Below, piece by piece: positions 20,691 through 31,792 of a DNA stretch of 48,644 bases. Numbering within the stretch: the first letter of the stretch is position 1; each line of letters opens with the position of its first letter. Under the pieces are notes generated by a model, which was not told where the DNA came from, did no database searches, and saw only the letters and a program-made list of their open reading frames with translations. Position numbers and translations under genes: made by a program. Source of the stretch: Cercophora sp. LCS_1 (lineage: Eukaryota; Ascomycota; Sordariomycetes; Sordariales; Lasiosphaeriaceae); assembly GCA_036250225.1 (NCBI GenBank), contig JAPZLL010000079.1:1-48644 (forward strand), written 5' to 3'.

Positions 20691-23600
20691 CTACGTCGAA
20701 GGCGACCTTGATGGGCTCCGGCGTGGTGGGCTCTCCCCTCTCTCCGGGCGGGAGATCCCTGTAACCCGCGTCCCAACGCTCCCGTCAGGCGAGTCCGCCG
20801 TCCAAGTATCGGACCAGTACGACGACGAGATTCCGGACCGATTGCCAGCATCTGAAACGTCAGCGCCTCTGGAAAGCAACTGGCCAACAACGCCATAGTC
20901 CCTCGTCGAAACCGTTCTGAGCACTTCATACACGTCTGCCTTGTTAAAAAGCGCTTCCATATTCACCAACTGCGGTTGCCTCTCCTGTTGCTTCGTCTGC
21001 TGCCAGCCCATCAGTCTTTCAGCTACCCTCCCGGCCAAGCTCTCGTCGAGCTTGGCGCCGTGGGTTACAAAAAGCCTCAACACCCGGGCCCACTTCTCCC
21101 AAAGATCCCGTTGCGCTGTTGAGCCTTCTTCAGAAACAACCGCCAACAAAGCGGCCCCGACCACTACGGCCAACAGCGATGCACCCCTGGTTTTGAACCT
21201 CAGCGTCCGCGGTGCGGTGACGGGTTCCGGCCCGTAGACCAGCCACAGGTTGGGGATTCTCAGAACTGAATGGTATTTCGCTCCTCTCTCCAATAACAGG
21301 CGGAACACGTCGACATTCGGCGGGGAGCATAGGCAAGCATCCAGGAGCAAAGGCAGTGGGCTCCGGTCTGTTATCGCTTCTCTTCCGTTGGGCAGTTTTC
21401 CGGCAAGCGCGGTGGCGTTCCTCCAGGCGGCGAGCATCAATCGTGCCGGAGCGTTTGCCCTCTCTCTGTTGACAGTACATTTGACATCGGAAAGTGCCCC
21501 TGATCTCACTCGTGACTTGAGATACTCGAAAACGCCGGCGCGCGTCGCCACGTTGAGAAATTCGTCGCCGGAGAACGTGTAGAGCTTCAACACGCCGACG
21601 GATACTCTCAGTGGTGTTTGGCACACCCGTTTGTCGTAGAGGCTCGACGCAAATTTGTCCGAGTGGAGTCTCCTGATCCGATGGAGGCAATGCATGATGC
21701 GCAGTAATTGATCTTTGCCCCGCGTGATCCTCGATGCGAATTTCAGGCAAGACTCGAACAAGTCCAGCAAACTGTCTGAGGGCGTGAGGGGACCCTTGGG
21801 CGAGACCGAGCCTGACGTCTTGATCATCGCAAGGTACGCTGAGCAGAGCTGTAGGTGTGGGTCGAACGTTGTTTCTGCGAGCGCACCGTCCATCTTGGAT
21901 CGAATCTCGGGGCGCTGAAGGTAATCTTTCACAGTTCGGTGAAGAAAATTGACGCGCTCGTTATCGCCAACCTCCAACAGACCCTTACACCGACTGTTCA
22001 ACCTTCGTCGGATGGTCTCCATCCTGTCGGCCCGCTTGCGACGCCTGAGAGGCTTGCTGGGCAGTCGGACTGCGTAATCTTCCCTTTCCTCGTCCGCGAA
22101 CGAGAGTAAGATCGCCGGCGTTGATCCTCCGACTTTTAGCATGAGTTCAAAGTATTGACACGCATGTTGGAAGTAGAAAGCGTCTGAGCCTACGTCCTTG
22201 AGGATTTTGTCGTATAGCTGATCCAGCTCAGGCGGAAGCGCGCGCAGTCTGTTTTCCAGGTCTCGGATGCGATCATCGTTGGTGAGCCCAGCAAGCAGCG
22301 ATCGGACGACGATACGAACCCACAGGAACACCCCATCCGCCTTTTCAACGATTTGGCGTGTCAGCAACTCTGAATACTCAGGCTCACGTGTCTTCAGCCT
22401 TTTGAACCCACTATTCTCGTCAAACTGGGATTCCACGAAATGTTTGATGTCGGGGTAGGTCAAGTCCTGTACACGAAGGCTCGCCTTTTTGCCGAAAGCG
22501 TCTCCAAACTCGACCCAGGGGCGACTGGAGACGCAAAGCTTGACATTGGGAAGCTCCGAGATTCGACGTATGACTGAAATCAGGGTGCTCGGGCTGCTAT
22601 CAAACTCGTCTAGCCCGTCGATAAAGAAGCAGAGTTTAGCACCGCCGCCTAGGAGCATCCCCGCCGCATCGAAGAGGATCTGAGCCAGTTCTTCGTTGGT
22701 CCTAGTGTTGCGGATTGGCGTGTTGAACAGGTAAGCAGACTCCCACATCGTTGGAACGATGCGGGGGATTATTTCAGGCTTTTTCTCCAGAAGCTGAACA
22801 AGAAGTGATCGAAGCATAGCATTTTGGGATCCCTCGATTGCCGATCCAGATGACCAGAAAAAGAAGCATGGTGTATGCAGTTCGGAAGACCCGGCCCACT
22901 GCATGAGATGCTGGCGACAGGTTTTCGCGCCCTGCCCTCCAGACTTGAAATCCGAAATATATTTCATGAGGGTCGACTTGCCGGATCCTGGCTTTCCGGT
23001 GACCCAGAACAAGTCTGAGCTTGATCTCAGCCACTTGGTGAACCCGCCGTTCTTGCAAGCAGCATCTTCGCTGAAAATCCACCGGCAAGTTTTGTCGTAT
23101 GGGGAAGAAATGGCTGATTCGCGATACTCCCGCTCCTTGTAGTTGAGACTGAGAATAAAATCCTGCTGGATTTGGATCTTCCTAGAAGTCGGCATCTGGA
23201 TTTCGGACCCGCCGTTTGAGGCTCCTAGGTCGGGTTCCAGCCTGCGGCCGATCTCGTGAAGGCTCGCTAGTTTCCTCTGCATCGCCATCATGAGAACACT
23301 GCTCTCCCTCAGGTCTTCGTCAACATCGTCCTCCTCTTCGACGTAGCTGAACACGGATTGCATGAGAACCTCGCCCGGGGCGGCGGTAGGAGCACTATCG
23401 CCAAGAGCACTTCGCAGTTTCTTGGTGAGTGCTGTTTCGTTGCGGAGGGCCTTGATCTCTGCGAGAATCGCGTCTTGTTGAGCCAAAGACTGAAATGCCA
23501 AATCTCTTCAAAGTACATTCCTCAGCATCTGCTCATATGAGCTCACAAACGGACAGTCCGAAACATGAGGAAACCAACGCATACCTCAGAGCCACAATTA

Positions 23601-24036
23601 TATGGGTTGCGAGCTGTTCCCTAAGTCCGGCCATCCGCATCTCGAGCTCCTCTATGTCTCTTCTGTGCCACGTGGCTTTGAACTCGGTGAGGATAAGGTT
23701 AGTTCGCTTGAAGTTGTTGTTGACGTCGATCTTGGACAGCTTCTTAAGCACTTCCTGAATGATAGATGAACAGTCTGATGAGATCGACGCCAAATCTTGC
23801 GGCTGCGAGTTCCGAGAACTTCCTGCCGCAGTCCGGGTCGCGGACCGTTGAATTTTCTCCAGCAGGTCTTGGAAATCGCTTGCGATGTGGCGGAGTCGTT
23901 TCAGGTTCGATGGGCCATCATGACTGTCGGCCCTGTGGCGGCAAATCTCGATGGCCTTGGAAGCAAACTTCCCCCCGGATTCCAGGAATTGGAGCACATT
24001 CCCGGCGAGCGCCACGAGCGCAATGGCTTCGGCCAT
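20691..24036 (-). CDS. NACHT-domain NLR-type protein with ankyrin-like C-terminus, 1088 aa
   Basis: Two exons (24036-23585 and 23505-20691). The donor AG/GTATGC is strong; the acceptor TTTGAAG keeps the frame. Residues 1-150 begin MAEAIALVALAGNVLQFLES, the helical N-terminal domain commonly fused to fungal NACHT proteins. Before the NTPase comes REYRESAISSPYDKTCRWIF, the usual lead-in. The NACHT has Walker A GKPGSGKSTLMKYI (about residue 319), Walker B CFFIDGLDEFD (about 441), sensor region LPNVKLCVSSRPWVEF, then FLWVRIVVRSLLAGLTN and LPPELDQLYDKIL, typical of the winged-helix part. The C-terminus has poor ankyrin-like units (VDVFRLLLERGAKYHSV, YGVVGQLLSRGADVSDAG) and a Ser/Arg/Pro tail. Such proteins are signal-transducing NTPases in fungal non-self recognition. 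No HET, lipase or prion-like effector motif is visible at either end. Confidence 0.93.
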
Positions 24037-25113
24037 GATGGATCCCGAGCTCCTCGGACCGAGAGAGCCCAAAGTCCCTCTGAAGTGGTGAAGGGCGAAA
24101 TTGGGTGACGTCCCCGCACCTGCTGAAAGTCGCGCATCGGGGAGGCTCTGAGGCAACCATCGCTTTCCTCGACTAGTGCTCGGCTGTGGCGGCAGTTGAG
24201 AGCCAATCGATAACCTGTCGCCTCACTTTGACTCTCGCAGCTTCGCCCAATTCCAGCAAAGCGTCCTGGCCCAATCAGCGCAGCACGAACACCAGTACTC
24301 GTATACTTTCTGAGCTACCTACCTAGTTTATTTATTTATTTATTGTGCGCTGGTCTAGGATTTCGTTTGGTTTTTGGTCAAAGCTTTGGTGGGGCTTTGG
24401 GATTACCGGTTTTAGCGGGTGGCGACGGAAAGCTTGGCCTTCATCGGCAACCTCACCCCTCACCCCTCACCCCTCGGTTTTCGTATCAAAAATGTGAGTC
24501 AAGACCACAACAACCGCTGCCCTCACCCTTGCTAGGACGATGAAGACCTCATGGAAAAGTTTGATTCGACAGTCGTTTAGAGGCGTGCGTTAGACTGCAT
24601 GTTGACCGAAAATCCAGCAAATAGGAGGGACTTACAACATCAGGGCGTTATCCCTGTGAAACCCCCGCGGATGACTACATGAGTGTGCATTGCGATGAGG
24701 AGTGGTGAAATTTTGGGTAAAGACAATGCTGCCACAATCACTCTGTCAAAAGTGTCAGTAGTTCACTCTTTCGGCGCTTGCCAGCAAGTAGGTAATTTAT
24801 CCTGCACCCAAAAACACCTTGCAAGACCATAATTACCTACTTTTTCTGAACATTTAGTGTAGTGGATCCGCGCTCATCATTTGACCCTGCCACAAGGATG
24901 AAGATAAAAACAACGGATGGGTGCAGGCAGGCAAACATGGATAGCGTTCATGGCGTTCCAATTCGAGTCTAGGTCGGTTCACTTATTTACTCCTCACCCA
25001 TTGGCTCCCCATCCGTTTGCTCTTCACCTGTCCCTCCTTTATCAAGTACCTGACGTTCTCGCTGGGAATCCCCTTTTCAAATCACATCTTGTTCCTCGAG
25101 ACCAGACGAAGTC
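24037..25113. other. Intergenic region with simple repeats
   Basis: About 1.1 kb between divergent NACHT and BTB genes. It contains a TTTA microsatellite at 24327-24344 and a CACCCCT repeat at 24451-24475. An 18-bp stretch TTTTGGTCAAAGCTTTGG at 24372-24389 also occurs at 18147-18164. No gene is supported. Confidence 0.5.
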
Positions 25114-26070
25114 ATGAGTGAAAGAGACTACGACCGAGTTCTTGACATTGCTGTTGATGGCGACACCATTCTCGTTGTTGGCCCTGATAAAAAGGGACTT
25201 CGTATTCACTCCCTCTTTGCCCGAACGACATCCCCAGTCTTCAACGCTATGCTGGGCCCCAGTTTCGCTGAGGGTCAGCAACTCGCCAAGGACGGAAGAG
25301 TCCAGTTTGCGCTTCCCGAAGACAATTCGGATGCGTTGGAGATCATTCTCAACGTGATCCACAGCCGGACCGACAACGTCCCAGCAACTCTCACCGGAGA
25401 GCAATTGTACGAGGTTGCGATCTTGACGGACAAGTACGAATTCCATCGAGCCATGGGCTTAGCTTTCCATCTTTGGTTCCAGCTGGACGGCATCAGGGAC
25501 TCGAGCGACCTTTGGTTGTTAGCCCTCGCTGCATCGCTGCTCGGCGAGGAGACCTATTTCTATGCGGCGACGTCAGCCTTGGTCCTTCACCATAAGGGCT
25601 CGTACCTTGACCTGGCCAAAAAGCACGAGGACAAGGGAATCGACCAAGGTGTGGTGCTTCAGATGGCAGGTGAGTTTCCTTTCCCTTTTCTGGCCGGTAG
25701 CTCTGAGCTGGGCTAATACCGCCACCAACAAGTCTTGCTTGCAGAGAAAAGGCACAGCGTGCTTGCTGGTGCACTAAACCTGGGAGCTCAAAGTATCAAA
25801 CGCTCCCTTCTCCGTGGTGACGAGCTCGATACGGCATGGCACTGCGGATTTACCAACTACCTCAGCCCGGATTCTCCGATCCCCAACTCCGAGTACTTGT
25901 ACAACATAGGGTGTCCTGTTGAGTTGCGAGCTAGGTACCCGGGTTATGAGGAAGAGATGCGGCGATCAACCGAGGGATGGGAAAAGAACAATGGGCTTTG
26001 CCTCTGGTGCCTTCTGGATGTCAAGGACCACCAGCATGATGACAGATGCAAGACATCCAGGCAGAAGTAG
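25114..26070 (+). CDS. BTB/POZ domain protein, 297 aa
   Basis: Two exons (25114-25669 and 25733-26070) join in phase, with donor GTGAGT. The BTB fold occupies about residues 8-110: VLDIAVDGDTILVVGPDKKG, then IHSLFARTTSPVFNAMLGP, SFAEGQQLAKDGRVQFALPE and DNSDALEIILNVIHSR. These are the hallmarks of the fungal BTB group (LxVGxxxxxF.VHS..L...SPVF..ml...F.Eg). It continues with LYEVAILTDKYEFHRAMG, a BACK-like helical part. The C-terminus ends NGLCLWCLLDVKDHQHDDR with a CxxC...HxH...C spacing that could bind a metal. BTB proteins dimerise and often serve as cullin-3 adaptors; the partner is unknown. Confidence 0.92.
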
Positions 26071-26344
26071 CAGTATGGAGATATACTTAGTTGAGAGAAA
26101 CAGTCTCGGATACGAGCGCGGGGAGAGATCTGCCATAGGTAGCAACGTTGCTGTTGAATAAAAGTTTCTGTGAATTCTAACGCACGCGGATCTACGACGT
26201 CGCTGTTCTGTCGGGTCTCCATAACCCAACCTGGGGCTATTCCCAACCCAACACCCGAGATGATCTCAAAACCCGCGTTTCAGAGACCTTTCAGTAGCCG
26301 TGTGGCATTCCAAATTGCCTCCATAAACCAGCACACCCGTAGTG

Positions 26345-27625
26345 TTACCTTTTGAGAAGAACCGGACCTCGCCTCTCTCGCCCAATCCTTCGTCGTAATC
26401 TATCCATCTCAGACTGCTCGCCAGGAGAGGACCGTCGAGAACCATCCCACTCTGCACTTGAAGGGCTCGAATCCGGCGCCGGCCCAGGAGGCGCAGAGCT
26501 CGAGTCCGGCCGTCTATGTCCCATCCGAGGGCCCTGCTGCTGCCGATATCGAAGACCCTCAGAAGTCGATCGACCAGACTCGACCTCATCAGCCCGATGG
26601 GGCCTTCGCATCACCATGGTCGGCTCTGTTCTTGCTGTAACGCTAGGCCTTGGTGAACCCGTGCGGCTTTGCCTCGCAGGTTCCGTATTCTGTGGCCTTC
26701 CGAACACGAAAGCTTCCTCAGGAGCCCAAACACCCCTGTCCAAGGGACGATCAAGCGCGTTAGCTTCAAATTGCGACGCGAATGCCGCTCGTCTTGTACC
26801 AGCAATGTGCGTGTCCGGCTCACTGGAGAGCGTTGACCCGGATAGAGCGGGTGATGGCCGCCTGGAAGCGACAACGGTTGGAGCTTGGCTGAGAGGTGTC
26901 TCGGGTCGCATGAACAGGCCAACGCGGCCGAGGCCTTCCGGTGGAGCCCACTGTCTCGCATTGCCGCGGTTTGTGGTGGGATTCGCAAAGGATGGTGGGA
27001 TGTAATTTGGTCTTGAAGCCGGGGTGAAAGTCGTAGTCCGGCCACGCCCACGGCCAAAGGTGGCGTCTTGGGGAGGATCCATCGTCTCTCGGCGTGTCGG
27101 AGTAGCGGGCTGCTGGGGAGGGCGGTCACCTACGGGAATCCTGGAAGCCCAGGAAACCGGTGGCTCTCGAACTGCAAGATGACTTGACCGAAAGGGACTT
27201 TGAGGCCGCTCAGCGAGGAACTCGCTTCTTTAGGGGGGAGGATCGAAAGGACTTCTCTCCTGAGGACGGCTGCGGTCATCCGATCGGCTAGAAGAGGTAA
27301 AACCTTGCTGTCGCACAGGATATTCTTCGTGTACCGTGGGGCGACGATTTGTGGTACTGGAATAACGGCCTCCTCGCCTAACTCTATTGGAATCCCTTGT
27401 GTATCTTGCTTGAGACTCGCGACTACTGCCCTGATAACTGGTATTTTGTCGATATTGACACCCAGAAGTAGCCTCAGCGTAGCTTGCACGCGGACGTGTG
27501 GTTCCAGTACTCAATCCTCTAGGTCTTGTTGAAAGCCCTCCCCCGGTTGGGCGGTTGTCTCTGAGCTCTGGGTCGTCAGGGTAGAGCTCATCTTCTGAAA
27601 ACGAGTACCGCCTATTGTTGCTCAT
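26345..27625 (-). pseudogene. Disordered Arg/Ser/Pro-rich protein interrupted by one in-frame stop
   Basis: From the ATG at 27625 (MSNNRRYSFSEDELYPDDPE, good context GTCAACATG) the frame runs 131 codons to a TAA at 27230-27232. The same frame then continues without a stop to 26345 (RSEFLAERPQSPFRSSHL onwards, ending GRERRGPVLLKR). Both halves have the same composition, rich in R, S, P and G (SYAEATSGCQYRQNTSYQGS; TPASRPNYIPPSFANPTTNR), so they look like one 426-residue protein with a single nonsense codon. No GT-AG intron of normal quality removes the TAA. It may be a young pseudogene, a sequence error or a shorter product. A TATA-like element lies 66 bp upstream of the ATG. No domain is recognised; it looks intrinsically disordered. 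Confidence 0.55.
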
Positions 27626-27690
27626 GTTGACAGTTGTTGGAGTTCTTAAGGATTGGTATTGGAGTTGAGGGAAGATTGTCAAGCAGACAG

Positions 27691-27700
27691 ATATATTTAT
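27691..27700 (-). promoter_or_regulatory. TATA-like element
   Basis: On the minus strand this reads ATAAATATAT, 66 bp upstream of the ATG at 27625, a fitting distance for a core promoter. Confidence 0.45.
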
Positions 27701-27925
27701 GCCCCCAGGAGGAGGTCGATTTGATCTTTCTTCGCCAGAGTCATGCAAACAGCGTGAAACTTCACATGGTCTCACTCCTTAGTTCTCTTTACAGCTTTGA
27801 GGGCTGAAATCGAGTCGGATTAACAATGTCTAGTCCCACTCCACGACGTCTTGCCAATGATTCATGTCTATCCTGGGTGAAACTACCTGGGTCACGCCTT
27901 CATGTTGTCCAAACTGGTCGCTTGA

Positions 27926-29363
27926 ATGTCGTCAACCGTGCGTCTGAGCAGCGACATGAGAAAATACTTTATCCGTCTCGAAAACAACGCCCACCTCCCC
28001 ACTGACACCCCCGGCCACGGCTTCTCCGGGTGGTTATCAACCTCCACCCCCAACATTACCCACTACGCTCTGACCCAACCCTCCCGATTCGCCATCTTTC
28101 GCCAACTCGCCCAGTCCCTCGGCCACGACCCCTCCACTTTGTTATCCCTCATGCGCCGCGATGTCAACTCCATCTCGCCCAACCGCGACTCTCAAACTGG
28201 CATCTTCAACTTTCCCTTCCACAACACCCCGCTCGGCAACCGCACCAATGCTGACATCCTTCTCGCGTCGACCATAGCCCAAGGCCACCCTCTCACAATC
28301 CAACTCGAGTCCCTGGTAACGCGAGTCTTGCTCACCGACGATGCCATCCCCCGGGCAATCGGAGTCGAGTACATCCAAGGCAAATCCCTCTACCGCGCTG
28401 ATCCGCGCTCGTCCAAAACATCACCATTTCCAGCACCCAAAGCCGTCTATGCTCGCAAAGGAGTGATCCTCTCAGCGGGTGTCTTCAACACTCCACAGCT
28501 TTTACAACTATCAGGTATCGGATCCGAGGTTGAACTCGCCAGGTTCAACATACCTGTTGTTGTCGACCTCCCTGGTGTTGGGACTGGTTTAAAGGACGAC
28601 AACGAAATTAGTCTTGCGGCGGTATCGCCCGTGTCTTTGGCACAAGAGAATAACTGTACGTTGGGTATCGAGCCTGATCCGTGTATTGAGCTTTGGAAAG
28701 AGGGGAGGGGGCTGTATACCGTGCCCGGTGCTTCACATTCTGTTCACTTTCGGAGCAGCGTGGCAAAAGATGGTGAGCGGGACGTGGTGATGTGGAATCC
28801 GCCGGGTGTGTTCCGTGGTTTCTGCCCTGGGTATTCAGGGCCGCAGGGGGATGATGACGGAACATTTGGCTTTGCGATGGTGCATACCCAATCAAGAAAC
28901 ACGGGTGGGACGGTGAAACTCAGGACGGGAGATGCGAGGGATGTGCCAGAGATACAGTTTGACTTTTGGAGTAAGGGCGCGGAGGAGGATCTGCAGGCGT
29001 TGTATGAGGGGGTTGAGTTTGCGAGGAGTGTTTTGGGACGGGTACCGGAGCCGGTTGGGCCGCTGAGGGAGATTCAGCCGTGTGAGGGCAGGCTTGGGAG
29101 TTGTGGAGAGGCAAAAAACAAAGGATTTTATTCGACGGCAAGTGTATTCGCATCATGCCAATAGTTCCGCGGCTACGGGGCGGGATGAGGATCCAATGGC
29201 GGTGCTGGATGGGCGCTTTAGGGTCAGAGGGACCAAGGGGTTGAGGGTCGTTGATGGGAGTGCCTTGCCACGCGTGCCGAGTCCATTTCCGATTGTCGGG
29301 TTGTGGATGGTGAGCATGAGAGCGGGAGAGATGATTGTTGAGGATGCACAGAAATCCGAGTAG
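27926..29363 (+). pseudogene. GMC oxidoreductase pseudogene, 5'-truncated and frameshifted
   Basis: The frame 27926-29164 starts in mid-protein: DMRKYFIRLENNAHLPTDTP corresponds to the helix after the FAD-binding loops of GMC oxidoreductases. The dinucleotide fold (GxGxxG), first signature and start codon region that should come first (about 150 residues) are absent upstream. The rest is well kept: GNRTNADILLAS, LESLVTRVLL, VILSAGVFNTPQLLQLSGIG (GMC signature 2) and VDLPGVGTGLKD. Near 29090-29115 the frame breaks. The catalytic end continues in another frame: KDFIRRQVYSHHANSSAATG, then DPMAVLDGRFRVRGTKGLRV and VDGSALPRVPSPFPIVGLWM, ending at 29363. The His expected for catalysis is in SHHAN. 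Without FAD binding and with a frameshift the gene should be inactive. It is closest in look to the choline-dehydrogenase/aryl-alcohol-oxidase-like group. Confidence 0.88.
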
Positions 29364-29571
29364 GGGGAAACTAGATTAAGCTATGGTCAAGCCAATCCCA
29401 ACCCACATACCCAAACCAAAACCCTCTCACAAGTTGTTCCAGCCCTTGAAGTCTACGTCGTGAGTAGGAGGCGGAAACGGGCTCGACGTGCGAGGGAATA
29501 GCGCGGAGGAACACGGCGCAGGCTCAGATGCAGAACCCGACGCAGAGCAGGAGCAACACGCTCAATCCTGG

Positions 29572-30156
29572 CTAGATAGCTGGCCCATCAAACGTCAGAT
29601 GGGCATTCCTGAACGGTATCAGCGCCAGGATGACGGCCTGGACATAATAGCCCGATCGATCAATGACGTTGTTGGTCAGCAAACCAACCGAACCGCCCTT
29701 TTGCTTCGTGTTGGACTGTCCCCAGACTTGGTCTTCTGCCGGCCCGAGCTCGACACCCTGCCTTACCAGCTTCGCCGTCTCTTCGGGCAGATAATACGCC
29801 GCAGTGCGCGCCCGTCCCGTGCGTCCTCCGTCGCCAATGACAGTGATCCAGGCGAATGACTGCAGCAGCTCCCGATCCTCCATGACCCCGCCCTCCAGGC
29901 CAATCCAGTAATCGGCGTCTGGTTCGAGCTCGCGCGCGTTGTGCGCTCTGTTGAGGGCGCCCTGCAGCGTTTCTTCGTCGGAAAATGGCTGGTCGGGAAC
30001 TCCTGACGGGACACTGACGCCGTGTGCGGTAAAAATAGACTGCGGAAACATGGCCGAAAAGCCTTTGATGGCCGCATCAATTTTGACGGGATTCTTGGAA
30101 GCGACAACCACCCGTTTCGGGATCGGCGCCGGCGCGGTGGCGTCTTCTGAAGTCAT
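29572..30156 (-). CDS. Inosine/xanthosine triphosphatase (YjjX/NTPase_I-T family), 194 aa
   Basis: This is a single exon. The ATG at 30156 (MTSEDATAPAPIPKRVVVAS) is preferred over 30228 because the family fold begins at VVVASKNPVKIDAAIKGF. Conserved blocks follow in order: HGVSVPSGVPDQPFSDEET, GALNRAHNARE, ADYWIGLEGG, a Trp in SFAWITVIGDGG, RTAAYYLPEETAKLVRQGVE, LGPAEDQVWGQSNTKQKGGS and VGLLTNNVIDRSGYYVQAVI. These match the non-canonical purine NTP hydrolases that remove ITP and XTP from the nucleotide pool, a cytosolic housekeeping function. Length is normal, with a short extra N-terminus. It is divergent from the small gene at 30780. Confidence 0.94.
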   Translation of the reverse strand: MTSEDATAPAPIPKRVVVASKNPVKIDAAIKGFSAMFPQSIFTAHGVSVPSGVPDQPFSDEETLQGALNRAHNARELEPDADYWIGLEGGVMEDRELLQSFAWITVIGDGGRTGRARTAAYYLPEETAKLVRQGVELGPAEDQVWGQSNTKQKGGSVGLLTNNVIDRSGYYVQAVILALIPFRNAHLTFDGPAI

Positions 30157-30779
30157 GGTGCGTTGTTGGTGGTCGTTGAAATTGGGAGAAACGGCGTTGG
30201 CCCGGCGTTGGGCAGCCCGGTGGGGCAAGACCCCGCAACAGCCGACCCCTGTCCGTCATCGCCCTTTTCGGCGCTCTTTCCTCGTCGCTGTCGATACCGA
30301 CGCAGCGGTGAGTCGGGACAATCCAAGACATTCAACTCCAGCAAGGCTGGTCTTATCGCTCCAAATAGCCACAACAGCCCTCGATCTCCGAACAACGCAC
30401 CAGCCATGGATGTTTTTCCTTGCTGTCGCCCGTCGACGTGGCGCGTCCCAAGCGTGCACCGGCTCGAACCACGCCACGATTGGCCCACACCTGCAGGCCC
30501 GCATCAGCCGCCCCCAGCCGTCAGCGCGAACTCCCCTTACCCACCGGACCTCCCCAGGCAGCTGAGCATCAAACCCAACACCACCACCTCATGACGACAC
30601 CCGCACCCCTCGCCTGAGCTCATCAACGCGTCTACCGGTTCCTCCACCTGCCCGGCACCCTCCTTGCAAAAAATCTCATTCCAAATCGCATCAACGCACC
30701 TGTTTTGGACACCTGAACCGCGCCCGGACCCCCGACAGACGTGCACACGTGCGAGAGGAGAGGTTCACTCACAGTGACA
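30157..30779. other. Divergent intergenic region
   Basis: About 620 bp between divergent starts. Overlapping frames on both strands lack domains and look like GC-rich chance frames. No repeats were seen. Confidence 0.4.
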
Positions 30780-31232
30780 ATGGCCTCCGAACCCCCAACC
30801 CTCATGGGCCTAATGATGTCCACCTCGGACTTGCCCGCCACTTTACCACCTCCCAACCGCCCCGCCTCGACCTGGCACTCGGAAGCAGATACAACAAGCA
30901 CGGCAGTCGACACGCCGGCAGTGGTGGTGACGGCTATTGACGCAGAAGTTCCCACGCCCACAACACCAAAGGCGAATGCCAAGCGCGATATCAAGGAGGA
31001 ATTCATCCAGGTTTCACCGGCGGTGTCGAGTGAGGATGAGCTGAGCGCTGCAGGCTCGCCGAGAGGCAGGTTGGGGCACATCGTGTCGATTGAGGGGATC
31101 AAGAGAAGTTTGTCGCAGGGGGATTTGAGGGTGCGCAAGGGGAGCAGGATTCGGAGTGCGATGAGTAAGTTGTCGGGGCGGTGGAAGAAGGATGGTGGGG
31201 CCGTTGGTGTTGGCGGTGAGGAGAAGAAGTGA
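30780..31232 (+). CDS. Small disordered protein, 150 aa
   Basis: I chose the ATG at 30780 (GTGACAATGGCC context; MASEPPTLMGLMMSTSDLPA). The sequence is low in hydrophobics: a Pro/Thr/Ala-rich first half (ATLPPPNRPASTWHSEAD) and a more ordered stretch AKRDIKEEFIQVSPAVSSED. A basic C-terminal half follows: GHIVSIEGIKRSLSQGDLRV, then RKGSRIRSAMSKLSGRWKK, and a GGAVGVGG tail. The SPAVSSEDELSAAGSPRGR segment is rich in possible phosphorylation sites. It looks like a real gene because composition differs from neighbouring chance frames, but no family is recognised. Confidence 0.6.
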   Translation: MASEPPTLMGLMMSTSDLPATLPPPNRPASTWHSEADTTSTAVDTPAVVVTAIDAEVPTPTTPKANAKRDIKEEFIQVSPAVSSEDELSAAGSPRGRLGHIVSIEGIKRSLSQGDLRVRKGSRIRSAMSKLSGRWKKDGGAVGVGGEEKK

Positions 31233-31792
31233 GTTCACGAGCTTTTGGCTCGGCCAGGGGTCTGGAATGATGGAGCTGGGTTTTGAGATATTCGGTATGG
31301 CAGGATTTGAAGGATAAGGGTGGTTGTTTGAACATGGCGGAAAAGCGAGTGGGCGCAGGGCATCTTCGTTGGTCCTGTCCAGTTGGAATCAGTGGTACTT
31401 GGAACTGTCGGTTGGTCGGTTGGCTTTGCCGGACTGATGACGTCGGACGATGGGCGTTGAGGGCGTTGGATCACGGACTTTGCTGCACTTGTTTCCTTTG
31501 TATATTATACCAGCGATACGATACGCCTGTTCCTTTGTAAAGTTCCTTTGTATATCAGGGTCATCTTGGGACATCAATATTGACTTCAGGTTTTCTGCAT
31601 CCTGGTGCCGTCCATGTCAACGAATCAGGGTGATGTGCTGGAGATCGATCATTCCAGATACGATAAGGGCGGGATAATCAACTTGGGAGGAAGGAGCCCA
31701 GCTCGCATCCCATGAAATACAGGCAACTACGGTCCACTGCTCCTGCCATGCAGCGCAAAAGCAAGCCTCTGCGTCTCCGCTCCAGATGACCA
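31233..31792. other. Convergent intergenic region
   Basis: About 560 bp between two convergent genes. Only short frames; near 31500-31560 the phrase TCCTTTGTA(A/T)A recurs three times within 60 bp as a minor direct repeat. No gene is supported. Confidence 0.4.
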
